Source: Solen grandis
Lineage: Eukaryota; Mollusca; Bivalvia; Adapedonta; Solenidae
Reading direction: 5' to 3'
NCBI GenBank assembly: GCA_021229015.1
Contig: CM037778.1
Location: 15,257,504-15,321,503, forward strand
DNA length: 64,000 nt
The notes below the pieces were generated by a model. It was not told where the DNA came from. It searched no databases and was given only the letters and a program-made list of their open reading frames with translations. Below are positions 11,001 to 23,233 of the stretch, in pieces (positions within the stretch are counted from its first letter, which is position 1; every line of letters starts with the position of its first letter). The position numbers were made by a program, and so were the translations under genes.

Positions 11001-12903
11001 AACAAGAGGGCCAAGATAGCCCTGAATCGCTCACCTGAGAAATATTGCTTTCATAAATTTTTACAACATAGTCATACTGAATACAAAATTCATGCAGAAG
11101 AACAGCAACATAATTTTAATTCCACACAAAAAGTTTACATGTGGTCAAAAAAAACCAAGTTAACCCTACCATGGGACCAATTTTGATCGAAGGGCCATGA
11201 TTGAGAACTTGGTTCAGGTCCACAAGGCCATGTTACATACCAAATATCTAAACCCATGTTCTTGTGGTTTCTGACAAGGATATCTTTTAAAAATCTTTCT
11301 TACGTTAATCTATGTTAAATCAAGTGATCCCTGGGGCGGGGCCAATTTTGACCCCAGTGCCATGATTTGAACAAACTTATACATAAGACAATGTTACACA
11401 CCAAATATCTATACTCCAGGCCTTGTGGTTTCTGAGAAGTAGATATTTCTAGATTTTCCTATTTAGGCCTATGTAAAATCAAGTGACCCTGGGGCGGGGC
11501 CAATATTGACCCCAGGGCCATGATTTGAACAAACTTATACATAAGACAATGTTACACACCAAATATCTATACTCCAGGCCTTATGGTTTCTGAGAAGAAG
11601 ATTTTTCTAGTTTTCCTATTTCAGCCTTTGTAAAATCAAGTGAAACCTGGGGCGGGGCCAATCTTGACCCCAGGGCCATGATTTGAACAAACTTATACAT
11701 AAGACAATGTTACACACCAAATATCTTTACTCCAGGCCTTGTGGTTTCTGAGAAGAAGATATTTCTAGATTTTCCTATTTAGGCCTATGTAAAATCAAGT
11801 GATCCCTGGGGCGGGGCCAATATTGACCCCAGGGCCATGATTTGAACAAACTTATACATAAGACAATGTTACACACCAAATATCTTTACTCCAGGCCTTG
11901 TGGTTTCTGAGAAGAAGATATTTCTAGATTTTCCTATTTAGGCCTATGTAAAATCAAGTGACCCTGGGGCGGGGCCAATTTTGACCCCAGGGCCATGATT
12001 TGAACAAACTTATACTTAGACAATGTTACACACCAAATATCTATACTCCAGGCCTTGTGGTTTCTGAGAAGAAGATATTTCTAGATTTTCCTATTTAGGC
12101 CTATGTAAAATCAAGTGACCCTGGGGCGGGGCCAATTTTGACCCCAGGGCCATGATTTGAACAAACTTATACATAAGACAATGTTACACACCAAATATCT
12201 ATACTCCAGGCCTTGTGGTTTCTGAGAAGAAGATTTTTCTAGTTCCTATTTCAGCCTTTGTAAAATCAAGTGAAACCTGGGGCGGGGCCAATCTTGACCC
12301 CAGGGCCATGATTTGAACAAACTTGGTAGATGTTCATATGACTATGTTACACACTACATATCTCAACTCCTGGCCTTGTGGTTTCTGAGAAGAAAATTAT
12401 TTTTTTCCCCCTATATAAGTCTATGTAAATTCAAGTGACCCCTGGGGCGGGGCCAATTTTAACCCCAGGGCCATGATTTTAACAAACTTGGTACAAATCC
12501 ACTAGACAATGCAATACACCAAATATCTTAACTCCTGGCCTTGTGGTTTCCGACAAGAAGATTTTTTAGTTTTTTTTCCTATATAAGCATATGTAAAATT
12601 AAGTGACCCCCTTAGACACCAAATATCTAAGCTCTAGGCCTTGCAGTTTTGCAGAAGAAGATTTGCGTTTTTAAATCTATTTTTAACTCCTGTGACCTAC
12701 TTTTTCAACCAATCAAAATAATTTGAACAATCTTGATAGAGGGCATCATAAGGATGATTCCTGTGAAGTTTGGTCAAAATCCATTCAGCGGTTTAGGAGG
12801 AGATGTTGTTTAAAGGAAATTGTTGATGCCGGTCAGATGCATGGACGCCAGACAAAAGGTGATCACAAAAGCTCACCATGAGCACAATGTGCTCAGGTGA
12901 GCT
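11001..12903 (+). mobile_element. tandem-core element, family A ends, type A core
   Basis: The left end is AACAAGAGGGCC with a near-palindrome and then ATCGCTCACCTGAG. The right end is a GACAAAAGGTGATCACAAAAG stretch followed by the hairpin AGCTCACCATGAGCAC...GTGCTCAGGTGAGCT. The core (about 11180-12660) is a minisatellite: GGGCCATGATTTGAAC recurs at about 11515, 11673, 11832, 11990, 12147, 12303 and 12468, a period of 156-165 bp, with more diverged copies outside. A unique tail (about 12690-12830) separates the core from the right end. No protein is encoded. Confidence 0.85.
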
Positions 12904-13561
12904 AAAAACAAACTGAAATATAAATAAAAATGATGTATCAATAAGTTCCATTAATTTTAAGCACACAAGGTGCTAAAGTTATCAGTTTAAACATTAACAT
13001 GCTTGACAAAATGAAAGTGAGGCCATACACTGATTTACCAACAATATTCTGTCTTTTATATTGAATAATGCTAATCAACAGAGACATCTAATAATCACGT
13101 TATAGAATGATGCAACAATCAGGAACCAACAATAGAAGTAGGCCAAATGTGCTTCATAATTACATGTGGTTGTGAATGGTATTTGTTACTGACACAAAAA
13201 CAAAATATCAAGACACTGGGTTTAATGATGGAATTGTCATTCATTGTTACTGGAGAAAATACGACAAAAATATACCTAATAATGGTCACTTTTAACCATG
13301 GTCAATAAAATACTGAAAACATAATTAAATGTTTTGTAAGGATAATAAATAAAATCTTCAGAGATGTTGCTCTGGTTAGTAAAAGGAACTTACACCTTTC
13401 TTGATAAAAAGGTGAGAATTTGATATTTAAATAGGATAGTTTCTATGGGTAACGAAATGTAAAAGAAAATTCCATGCTTATAATTTGCAATACCGATGGT
13501 ATTTATATTTTTTATGAGTAAAAATCACTGTAAAGTCATTAGATTTACAAACACCCATTTT
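12904..13561. other. AT-rich spacer
   Basis: No gene, RNA or clear repeat recognised between two tandem-core elements. Confidence 0.5.
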
Positions 13562-13792
13562 TAGCTCACCTGAGCACAGGTGAGCTTTTGTATCGCCCTG
13601 CGTCCGTCATCGTTGGTCGTATGTCATGCGTCCTCCGTCGTCAACAATTTACTTTAAATAACATCTCCTCTAAAACCACTGGGCAGAATTTGATAAAACT
13701 TGGCCGGGTTGTTCCTTGGGTGAACCATCACAAAAGTTGCTAAAATAAACCTGATCCATGTGGAACTCTGGTTACCATGACAATGGAAAGAA
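13562..13792 (-). mobile_element. truncated family A element, reverse orientation
   Basis: It starts with the right-end hairpin read in reverse (AGCTCACCTGAGCAC...GTGAGCTTTTG) and continues through the GTCGTCAACAATTT stretch into one unit of a ATCTCCTCTAAAACCACTG type repeat. It is cut off where the next element begins at 13793. The same unit forms the array at 62035-62460. Confidence 0.65.
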
Positions 13793-15817
13793 AACAAGAG
13801 GGCCAAGATGGCCCTGTGTCGCTCACCTGATTAAGATGGCTGTGTTAGGCATAATGACAAAAAATCTGGCATCTAAAGTGTTTTTCTAACATTTGACTAA
13901 GTGACCTACATATTGATCCTACCTGAATTTGCACTCAACTGGGAATTCATGCAATCATCATTCATATCAAGTTTAATGAAGACTGGGACAAAAATGTAGG
14001 CCTCTAGAGTGTTCACAAGATTTTTCTAAGATTTGACCTGGTGACCTAGTTTTTGATCCCACATGACCCAATTTCAAACTCATGCAAGATACTATGTAGA
14101 CAAACATCCTGACCAAATTTTATGAAGATTTGGCAAAAGGCCTTAGAGTGTTCACAATTTTTCTAAGATTACCTGGTGACCTAGTTTTTGACCCCAAATG
14201 ACCCAATTTCAAACTCATCCGAGATATCATGTAGACAAACATCCTGACCAAGTTTCATGAAGATTGGGCCAAAGTTGTGGCCTCAAGAGTGTTCACAATG
14301 TTTTTCTAAGATTTGACCTGGTGACCTAGTTTTTGACCCCACATGACCAAATTCGAACTCATCCAAGATATCATGTAGACAAACATCCTGACCAAGTTTC
14401 ATGAAGATTGGGCCAAAACTGTGGCCTGTAGAGTGTTCACAAATTTTTTCTAAGATTTGACCTGGTGACCTAGTTTTTGACCCCAATTGACCCAATTTCA
14501 AAATAATCCAAGATATCATGTAGACAAACATCCTGACCATTTTTCATGAAGATTGGGCTAAAACTGTGGCCTCTAGAGTGTTTGCAAGGTTTTTCTAAGA
14601 TTCGACCTGGTGACCTAGTTTTTGACTCCATGTGACCCAATTTCTAACTCATATGAGATGTCATGTAGACAAACATCCTGACCAAATTTTATGAAGATTG
14701 GGCCAAAACTGTGGTCTCTAGAGTGTTCACAAGGTTTTTCTAAATTTTGACCTGGTGACCTAGTTTTTGACACCACATGACCCAATTTCAAGCGAATCGA
14801 GATATCATGTAGACAAACATCCTGACCAAGTTTCATGAAGATTGGGCTAAAACTGTGGCCTCTAGAGTGTTTGCAAGGTTTTTCTAAGATTCAACCTGGT
14901 GACCTAGTTTTTGACTCCATGTGACCCAATTTCTAACTCATCTGAGATGTCATGTAGACAAACATCCTGACCAAATTTTATGAAGATTGGGCTAAAACTG
15001 TGGTCTCTAAGAGTGTTCACAAGGTTTTTCTAAATTTTGACCTGGTGACCTAGTTTTTGACTCCACATGACCCAATTTCAAACGAATTGAGATATCATGT
15101 AGACAAACATCCTGACCAAGTTTCATGAAGATTGGGCCAAAACTGTGGCCTGTAGAGTGTTCACAAGGTTTATCTAAGATTTGATGTGGTGACCTAGTTT
15201 TTGACCTCATGTGACTCATTTTCGAACTCATCCGAGATATCATGTAGACAAACATCCTGACTAAGTTTCATGAAGACTGGGCCAAAACTGTGGCCTGTAG
15301 AGTGTTCACAAAGTTTTTCTAAGATTTGACCTGGTGACCTAGTTTTTGACCCCACATGACCCAATTTTGAACTCATCCGAGATATCATGTAGACAAACAT
15401 CCTGACCAAGTTTCATGAAGATTGGGTTAAAACTGTGGCCTCTAGAGTGTTCACAAGGTTTTTCTAACATTTGAACTGGTCTGGTGACCTAGTTTTTGAC
15501 CTCATGTGACTCAATTCTGAACTCATCCGAGATATCATGTAGACAAACATCCTGATTAAGTTTCATGAAGATTGGGCCAAAGTTGTGGCCTCTAGAGTGT
15601 TCACAAGGTTTTTCTAAGATTCGACCTAGTGACCTAGTTTTTGACCCCACATGACCCAATTTCGAACTCATCCGAGATATCATGTAGACAAACATCCTGA
15701 CCAAGTTTCATGAAGATTGGGCAAAACTGTGGCCTCTAGAGTGTTCACAAGCAATTGTTGACGACGGACAAAAGGCGATCACAAAAGCTCACCCGAGCAC
15801 AAGTGCTCAGGTGAGCT
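13793..15817 (+). mobile_element. tandem-core element, family A ends, type B core
   Basis: The ends are the same as at 11001: AACAAGAGGGCC and CGCTCACCTGA on the left, GGCGATCACAAAAG then a hairpin ending GGTGAGCT on the right. The core is a different minisatellite. GACCTAGTTTTTGAC recurs at about 14323, 14467, 14612, 14757, 14901, 15047, 15191, 15336, 15485 and 15631, a period of 144-149 bp, about 12 copies in all. Minus-strand open frames across the array repeat the same peptide (QDVCLHDIS and so on) only because the unit length is often a multiple of three; they are not genes. Confidence 0.87.
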
Positions 15818-15818
15818 A

Positions 15819-16793
15819 AACAAGAAATGTTTGTGAAACATATATGCCCCCCTCATATGCCATAATATGTATATAGCTATATTACATGCAAGGAGTTTGC
15901 CTTCATAATTTTGGCTTGTCACAAAAAATTCTCAAACTTCAAAAATTTGAGTGAAAATATAATGTGCTAAAATGTGGAACTAAACATTTACTGAAATAAA
16001 TGGGCTGGAGAAATATTTACACAAGTCCACAAAGGTTTAAGTGAAAGAACATTGTCATTCCTATTGATATGCAACAACTGTAAAATATTTGAAGCAAAGG
16101 TTTTCAGCTGGACAATGCTTCCTTAACACAATGTACTGACCCCTAAAGTCCATAGAGGTCTTCTTTATTAATTACTATTAAGTATATGTTAAAACCAGAC
16201 ACAATGAGATTTTGAGTTATTAGTCAGACAGTGCTTAAATCGTACAAAATATTTATAAGAATCCAACTTATTAATTTGAAAACAGGGTTTTCTACATTTA
16301 TAAGCAACAACTACATGAGGTTAGGACCTTAAGAGTAAAAATAAAATTGAAGTTATCACTTGGGCAAGACATTTATATAATGAAAATATATCAACATGTG
16401 ACATTGTGAACTTGACCTTTGGATGTTGACACCCAAATCAATAGGGGTCATCTACTACTCATTATAAGGAACAACCACATATAGTCTGAAATAGGACTAA
16501 AATTTTATTTGGACAAGGCCAAGTCGTATTGACTCCAAAATTGATAGGGGTCATCTACTAATCATAAGCAACAACCACATGAAGTTTGAGACTTAAAGGT
16601 CAAATAGAACTTCAAGTTATCACTCGGACAAGGTCTGGTATTATACATACACAACATGTGACCTTGACCTTTGAGGTAATGACACTAAAATCAATAGGGC
16701 TCATCTACTAATCATGAGCAACAACCACAAGAAGTTTGAGACTTAAAGGTCAAATAGAACTTAAGTTATCACTCGGACAAGGTCTGGTCTACC
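15819..16793 (+). mobile_element. second tandem-core family (AACAAGAAATGTTTGTG start)
   Basis: It abuts the previous element: GGTGAGCT-AAACAAGAAATG. The start motif and the following run of C (ATATATGCCCCCC) are a family I associate with bivalve genomes. The later part holds diverged repeats containing TAGGGGTCATCTACTA (about 16440, 16541 and 16695) and GTCAAATAGAACTT. No protein and no defined right end are seen. Confidence 0.5.
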
Positions 16794-17762
16794 AATCAAA
16801 ATTCAGGTAGGTGGAGACTGAAAATCCAAACCGGAGCATTTTTTCCCATGATCGCATAAATCCTAATACGTATATGATGTGTACAAGATGCATCAGCACA
16901 GTGGTGCTAACGTATCAGTTGTCAAAAATAGCGTATATCGTTCGTATCGCATCGTATCGTATGGAATCGTATTCTATCGCATTCAATTGTATTAGGCAAA
17001 AAACAAATATCAATTAACCCCCTTTGGTTTGGGTTTATATTTCTTAAGTTTAAATGTTGATCATTAAATTACATTATGCAGTACATTTTTTTCATATTTT
17101 ACCAATTGCAATAGTTATATTTCTTTTACTTTATTATTTTATACATGTGTTATGGCCTACGTGACTTTCAGGAGCAGACGCCATGCGATGTTATATAATT
17201 TGATGCACGTGTGAAAAGTACTATATCAGAGACGTAAATACCTTTAATAGAGCTTCGTGACTATATCAGTATTAAAGTGGAATAATTTTAAAATATGTGT
17301 AATCCATGTTTGATCACTGTTTGCTTTATTTACCTGTCTAAAAACTAACAAATTAAAACTTACCTACTTATGCAAGATCGTCCGAAATGTTGCTTTCGTG
17401 TAATTATCTATTTCCCGGGACATTTTTTACTGCTGCATTTACACGAATGCCCATTTTTCTTTATTATTTAATGAATTCGTGAACAAAAGATAATTGTAAT
17501 TTACGAATATAGTTTATTTGTTTAATTATATCCTATTTTATTTAGGTTTCTCTATCACTCTTTCATTACGCACACGCGCGCGCACACACACTTCCAAAAT
17601 AATTGGATGAATGTGTGCAAATTATGTTTCTTTTTCGCCACTTTTTCATCAGTACGGAGATAATCAAAATTCAGGTAAGTGGAGACTGAAAATCCAAACC
17701 GGAGCATTTTTTCCGATGATCGCGTAAATCCTAATACATATATGATGTGTACAAGATGCATC
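16794..17762 (+). repeat. 101-bp direct repeats bracketing a 767-bp insert
   Basis: Bases 16794-16894 and 17662-17762 are the same 101-bp sequence with about four differences (AATCAAAATTCAGG to ACAAGATGCATC). The 767 bases between them start with AGCACAGTGGTGCTAACG. The copies are equal in length and tightly bounded. See the findings for possible meanings. A short CA/CG simple repeat lies at about 17567-17591. Confidence 0.8.
16896..17000 (+). repeat. CGTATCG-rich repeat with terminal CAGTGGTGCTAACG
   Basis: It begins ACAGTGGTGCTAACGTATCA and continues into irregular tandem TATCG/GTATCG pentamers and hexamers. An inverted copy of this start lies at 25150-25209, also adjacent to a larger TATCG-rich tract (about 24995-25165). 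The pair could be the two ends of one large element or two independent small elements. Confidence 0.6.
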
Positions 17763-18050
17763 GATATTGCTTTGAGAACACCGAGCTCTTAGTACTAGTT
17801 CTACACAGGAACATGATTACAGTATATCGGTGCTATACCTCGGACACGTATATTTCGAAGAGCATTTTTTTTTTTGCGAAATTAGCATGGGTATCACACC
17901 CGAACTTAATTGTATCCAACAACTGTCTCTTTCATATGGAAAAAAAAACCAATGATAAAATGGGACAACATTTTCGTGATATGCTTCACTGCTATGTCTT
18001 GATATTTAATATGATAAACCAGGAATTATTGCAAGCCAAAACAATAGAAA
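17763..18050. other. non-coding spacer
   Basis: No recognised gene. The open frame at 17747-18097 has no domain and runs into the repeat at 18051. Confidence 0.45.
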
Positions 18051-20459
18051 AACAAGAGGGCCATGATGGCCCTGGATCGCTCACCTGGTATCATTAGGCT
18101 ATGTAAAATCAAGTGACCCCTGGGGCAGAGCCAATTTTGACCCCAGGGTCCTGATTTGAACAAAGTTGGTAAGAATCGACTAGACAATGCTACACACTAC
18201 CACACTCTACTTGGTAGAGGTCTATTAGCCCATGTTACATACCAAATATATAAACTCCAGACCTTGAAGATTTTTCTAGTTTGTTTTTTTCCAATATAAG
18301 TCTATGTAAAATCAAGTGATCCCTGGAGCGGGGCCAATTTTGACCCCAGCGTCATGATTTGAACAAACTTGGTAAGAATCGACTAGACAATGCTACACAC
18401 CAAAAATCTAAACTCTATGCTTTGTGGTGTCTGAGAAGAAGATTTTTCAAGTTTTTTCTATATTAGCCTATGTTAAATCAAGTGACCCCTGGGGCGGGGC
18501 AATTTTCCCCGGGAATTTAAAAAAAAGACCCCTTGGTGGGGTCAAATTTGATCCCAGGGCCATGATTTGAACAAACTTGGTTGTGATCTACTAGACAATG
18601 CTGCACACCAAATATCTAAACCCCAGGCCTTGTGGTTTCTGAGAAGAAGATTTTTCAAGTTTTTCCTATATTAGTATGTAAAATCAGGTGACCCCTTGGT
18701 GGGGTCAAATTTTGATCCCAGGGCCATGATTTGAACAAACTTGGTTGTGATCTACTAGACAATGCTGCACACCAAATATCTAAACCCCAGGCCTTGTGGT
18801 TTCTGAGAAGAAGATTTTTCAAGTTTTTCCTATATTAGCCTATGTTAAATCAAGTGACCCCTGGGGCAGGGCCAATTTTGACCCCAGGGTCATAATTTGA
18901 AAAATCTTGGTAGAGAGTCATAAGATCATGCTACATACCAAAAATCAAAAGGCTAGGCCTTGTGGTTTCTGAGAAGAAGATTTTTTCAAGTTTTTCTTAT
19001 ATTAGCCTATGTTAAATCAAGTGACCCCTAGGGCGGGGCCAATTTTGACCCCAGGGTCATAATTTGAACAATCTTAGTAGAGAGTCATAAGATCATGCTA
19101 CATACCAACAAGAGGGCCAAGATGGCCCTAGATCGCTCACCTGAGAATAGTATCATTCATTGCCTATACAAAACAGATTGCTTTAGAATTAAGATGATGA
19201 GGTGAAACAATGTTCAGGAATTTTCTGACCCCATCCACAAAATATATCATCATGACAAACATTCTGCCAAAGTTTGAGGATGATTGGACCAAAAATGTTG
19301 CCCTATAAAAAGATTTTTCTAAGATTTGACCTACTGACCTACATTTCTATCCAACCTGACCCATTTTCAAAATGGTTCAAGATATCATCAAGACAAACAT
19401 TCTGACCAAGTTTGAGGAACAAGTTTTTTAAGATTTGACCTACTGACCTACTTTTTGATCCAACCTGACCCATTTTCGAAAGGGTTCAAGATATCATCAA
19501 GACAAACATTCTGACCAATTTGAGGAAGATTGGATCAAAATTGTGGCCTCTAGTGTGTAAACAAGTTTTTCTAAGATTTGACCTACTGACCTACTTTTTG
19601 ATCCAACCTGACCCATTTTCGAAAGGGTTCAAGATATTTTTTTTCCTACTGACCTACTTTTTGATCCGACCTGACCCATTTTCGAAAGGGTTCAAGATAT
19701 CATCAAGACAAACATTCTGACCAAGTTTGAGGAAGATTGGATCAAAATTGTGGCCTCTAGTGTGTAAACATCAAAATTGTTGACGGACGACAAGATTTTT
19801 CTAAGATTTGACCTACTGACCTACTTTTTGATCCAACCTGACCCATTTTCGAAAGGGTTCAAGATATCATCAAGACAAACATTCTGACCAAGTTTGAGGA
19901 AGATTGGATCAAAATTGTGGCCTCTAGTGTGTAAACATCAAATTGTTGACGGACGACAAGATTTTTCTAAGATTTGACCTACTGACCTACTTTTTGATCC
20001 AACCTGACCCATTTTTGAAAGGGTTCAAGATATCATCAAGACAAACATTCTGACCAAGTTTGAGGAAGATTGGATCAAAATTGTGGCCTCTAGTGTGTAA
20101 ACATCAAATTGTTGACGGACGACGGACAATCAAGTATCCCAAAAGCTCACCCTGAGCTATGCTCAGGTGAGCTAAAAATCAAAAGGCTAGGCCTTGTGGT
20201 TTCGGAGAAGATTTTTAAAATTTCCATTTATAAAATCTATTTTAATTTTAGCTCCTGTGACCTAGATTTTTGACCAATCAAAATAATTTTAACAACTTTG
20301 GTAAAGGGCCCCATAATGAACACTCCTGTGAAGTTTTATTAAAATCCAGTGAGTAGTTTAGAAGGAGATGTTGTTTAAAGAAATTGTTGACGACGCACGG
20401 ACGCCGGACAAAAGGCGATCTTAAAAGCTCACCCTGAGCACGTTGTACTCAGGTGAGCT
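18051..20459 (+). mobile_element. tandem-core element, family A ends, type A core, split by a nested relative
   Basis: The left end is AACAAGAGGGCC with the perfect palindrome AGGGCCATGATGGCCCT. The right end is a hairpin ending CAGGTGAGCT at 20459. The core is the type A minisatellite (GGGCCATGATTTGAAC units, also a GACCCCTTGGTGGGGTC variant). It is interrupted at 19109-20173 by another family A element. The host sequence on each side joins exactly as in an uninterrupted neighbouring unit near 18930-18960. Confidence 0.85.
19109..20173 (+). mobile_element. nested family A element with type B-like core, precise ends
   Basis: It is inserted into one core unit of the surrounding element. The intact sister unit reads CATACC-AAAAA-TCAAAAGG. 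Here CATACC-AA is followed by CAAGAGGGCC..., and the insert ends ...GGTGAGCT before AAAAA-TCAAAAGG. The insert is therefore CAAGAGG...GAGCT flanked by AA, either with a 2-bp duplication or with none if the AA belongs to the element. The core units carry GACCTACTGACCTACTTTTTG. Two of them, at about 19782 and 19948, are 166 bp apart and nearly identical. No protein is encoded. Confidence 0.88.
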
Positions 20460-20565
20460 AATAAACATAAAACCTACATGGGAATGGAAGATTTGTTATA
20501 AAATAATTGATGTATTTTATTCCGTGATAACACAGAGTTCACTGACATGATGATAGTTAAAAGAA

Positions 20566-23233
20566 AACTAGAACCGCAAGCGGTATCTCGGTTTTCGCTT
20601 TTAACCTAATCAACTTGAACACTTTATTTCAACTCAGCCACAAGTTTCAAAATGAACAAGAACGAAAAGGTTTTTGAAGACTCTCATTTGCACATTTTTT
20701 TTTTTATTTTTTTTTTTTTTTGCAATGTTAGAACATTTAAACTCTTCTAGCGCAAATATTTCCCATACCCTGTCCTTTAAAATCCATCACATTCTGTGGT
20801 TTTTCGTAGACCTACCCTCATTTGCACATTTTTAATTTTTTTTTTGCGAGGTTCGAACATTCAACCTTCCGTAGCTCAAAAGCTTTCAACCACACGGACA
20901 GGAGCGACAAAAACATGTTTTTGAAATTTTAATTTTTCCTAAAATTTAGTGAAGTTTGACCGTTTCTAGAGGACAAACCACGCATTTCCTTAATTCGCCA
21001 CCCCATATATTTTGTGTGTATACGTCTTTCAAATGTTATGCTGGAGACGGAATTATTCTATCTGATCTCTACCAAAACCGGATAGGTTTTTCGTAGACCT
21101 ACCCTCATTTGCACATTTTTTTTTTTTTTGCGAGGTTCGAACATTCAACCTTTCGTAGCTCAAAAGCTTTAAACCACACGGACCCTCGAATCCTATCATA
21201 TGTTATTACGCTATCAACAGGGAACAGAATGCAAAAAACTGCATTCGAATCGGGCTTCAACTTTTTGAGTTATAAGCAAAAGAATGATTTCAAGAAAAGC
21301 GCCCCCTAGCGGCAAAATGAGAAAGAAAATTGATTAAAATTTTACTGTTAGGTACCCAGCAAAGCAGCAAATAGTTCAATCAAGTATACTAGTCGCACAA
21401 GTCAAACTTTTTATTCTTATGTATCAGAATTTGAAGCATAAAACCTGATTTACAATTATTCCAAAAAAGGATCAAACTTTGGACTGCCGTATAATAACCA
21501 AATCAAGTCCGATCTTCAAAAACTAAACTACTGGAAAGACAATCTTATGTATCAGAATTTGAAGAACTAAAACTTTTGTTCATATACACTCAATGAAATT
21601 TTTTAGTTTTGGAGCTATTTGTGGCCGAATAAAAACACAATAATCGTAATATGACCTTGACCTTTTCAATTCCTTTTTATTTTTTGAATTGTGAGGCCCT
21701 TTCAAACATAACAATACATATCGTGTGAAAATTTCATGAAGAATGAACAGAAAATAAAGTCAGGAGCGACAAAAACATGATTTTGAAATTTTAATTTTTC
21801 CTAAAATTTAGTGAAGTTTGACCGTTTCTAGAGGACAAACCACGCATTTCCTTAATTCGCCACCCCATATATTTTGTGTGTATACGTCTTTCAAATGTTA
21901 TGCTGGAGACGGAATTATTCTATCTGATCTCTACCAAAACCGGATAGGTTTTTCGTAGACCTACCCTCATTTGCACATTTTTTTTTTTTTTGCGAGGTTC
22001 GAACATTCAACCTTTCGTAGCTCAAAAGCTTTAAACCACACGGACCCTCGAATCCTATCATATGTTATTACGCTATCAACAGGGAACAGAATGCAAAAAA
22101 CTGCATTCGAATCGGGCTTCAACTTTTTGAGTTATAAGCAAAAGAATGATTTCAAGAAAAGCGCCCCCTAGCGGCAAAATGAGAAAGAAAATTGATTAAA
22201 ATTTTACTGTTAGGTACCCAGCAAAGCAGCAAATAGTTCAATCAAGTATACTAGTCGCACAAGTCAAACTTTTTATTCTTATGTATCAGAATTTGAAGCA
22301 TAAAACCTGATTTACAATTATTCCAAAAAAGGATCAAACTTTGGACTGCCGTATAATGACCAAAACAAGTCCGATCTTCAAAAACTAAACATCACTGGAA
22401 AGAGCTCTTTAAGAACTAAAACTTTGTTCATATATTCTCAATGAAATACTTTTAGTTTTGGAGCTATTTGTGGCCGAATAAAAACACAATAATCGTAATA
22501 TGACCTTGACCTTTTCAATTCTTTTTTATTTTTTGATTTGTAAGGCCCTTTCCAACATAACAATACATATCGTGTGAAAATTTCATGAAGAATGAACAGA
22601 AAATAAAGTCAGGAGCGACAAAAACATGTTTTTGAAATTTTAATTTTTCCTAAAATTTAGTGAAGTTTGACCGTTTCTAGAGGACAAACCACGCATTTCC
22701 TTAATTCGCCACCCCATATATTTTGTGCGTATATGTCTTGCAAATCGTATGCAGCAAACAGAATTCTTCTATCTGATCTCTAACAAAAGTGGGTAGGTTT
22801 TTCGTAGACCTACCCTCATTTTTCCACTTTTTTCCAAGGTTCGAACATTCAACCTCTCCTAGAACAATTTTTTTCCAGTACTCGATGATAAGATATCCAT
22901 CATATTTGATTGGGCTGTCAACAAGGAACATTATGTAAAAAACCGCATCTAAATCAGGTTTCAAATTTTTTAGTTATTAGCAAAACAGTGATTACATGCA
23001 TTGCGCCCCCTAGTGGCTAAATCAGAAATAAATGTGAAAAGTTTGACCAATTAGGCACATGTTCAGATAAAGATGACTCCATGCCCAAAATTTCATAGCT
23101 GTAGCTTTTCTCATCTGGCCGCTAGGCTGGACACAAAAATGGGTGGAATTGGAAAAATAATAAAAAAAAAAAAAAAAAAAAAAAATCAACAGAAGAAGAA
23201 CAATAGGTTTTCGCCCAGCAGAGGCGAAAACCT
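20566..23233 (+). mobile_element. third tandem-core family (AACTAGAACCGCAAGCGG start, 3' hairpin)
   Basis: The left end is AACTAGAACCGCAAGCGGTA. The right end is the hairpin AGGTTTTCGCC-cagca-GAGGCGAAAACCT at 23205-23233, preceded by a run of about 24 A (23161-23185). In between lies a large-unit tandem array. Short frames in the copies (21109-21309 and 21971-22171) translate identically only because the DNA is duplicated. The architecture (short defined left end, tandem core, terminal 3' hairpin) parallels the family A elements and recalls Helitron or Helentron derivatives, but no Rep/helicase is present. Confidence 0.7.
20901..23040 (+). repeat. 862-bp tandem repeat, two near-identical copies plus diverged partial copies
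   Basis: GGAGCGACAAAAACATG occurs at 20901, 21763 and 22612, giving spacings of 862 and 849. Copies one and two are nearly identical over at least their first 500 bases, differing mainly in the length of a T run. Copy three (22612 to about 23040) is partial and clearly diverged after its first 130 bases. A partial copy (about 20780-20900) precedes the first. The units contain GTTTTTCGTAGACCTACCC and GCGCCCCCTAGCGGC. Confidence 0.85.

Noticed and set aside
14283..15704. A series of minus-strand frames of 70-85 codons repeating the same peptide
   Set aside because: They are produced by the 146-bp minisatellite of the tandem-core element; they begin and end at arbitrary points and have no separate promoter or conserved domain.
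21109..22171. Two identical 66-codon frames
   Set aside because: Identity comes from the 862-bp DNA duplication; the frame starts at a T run and has no domain.
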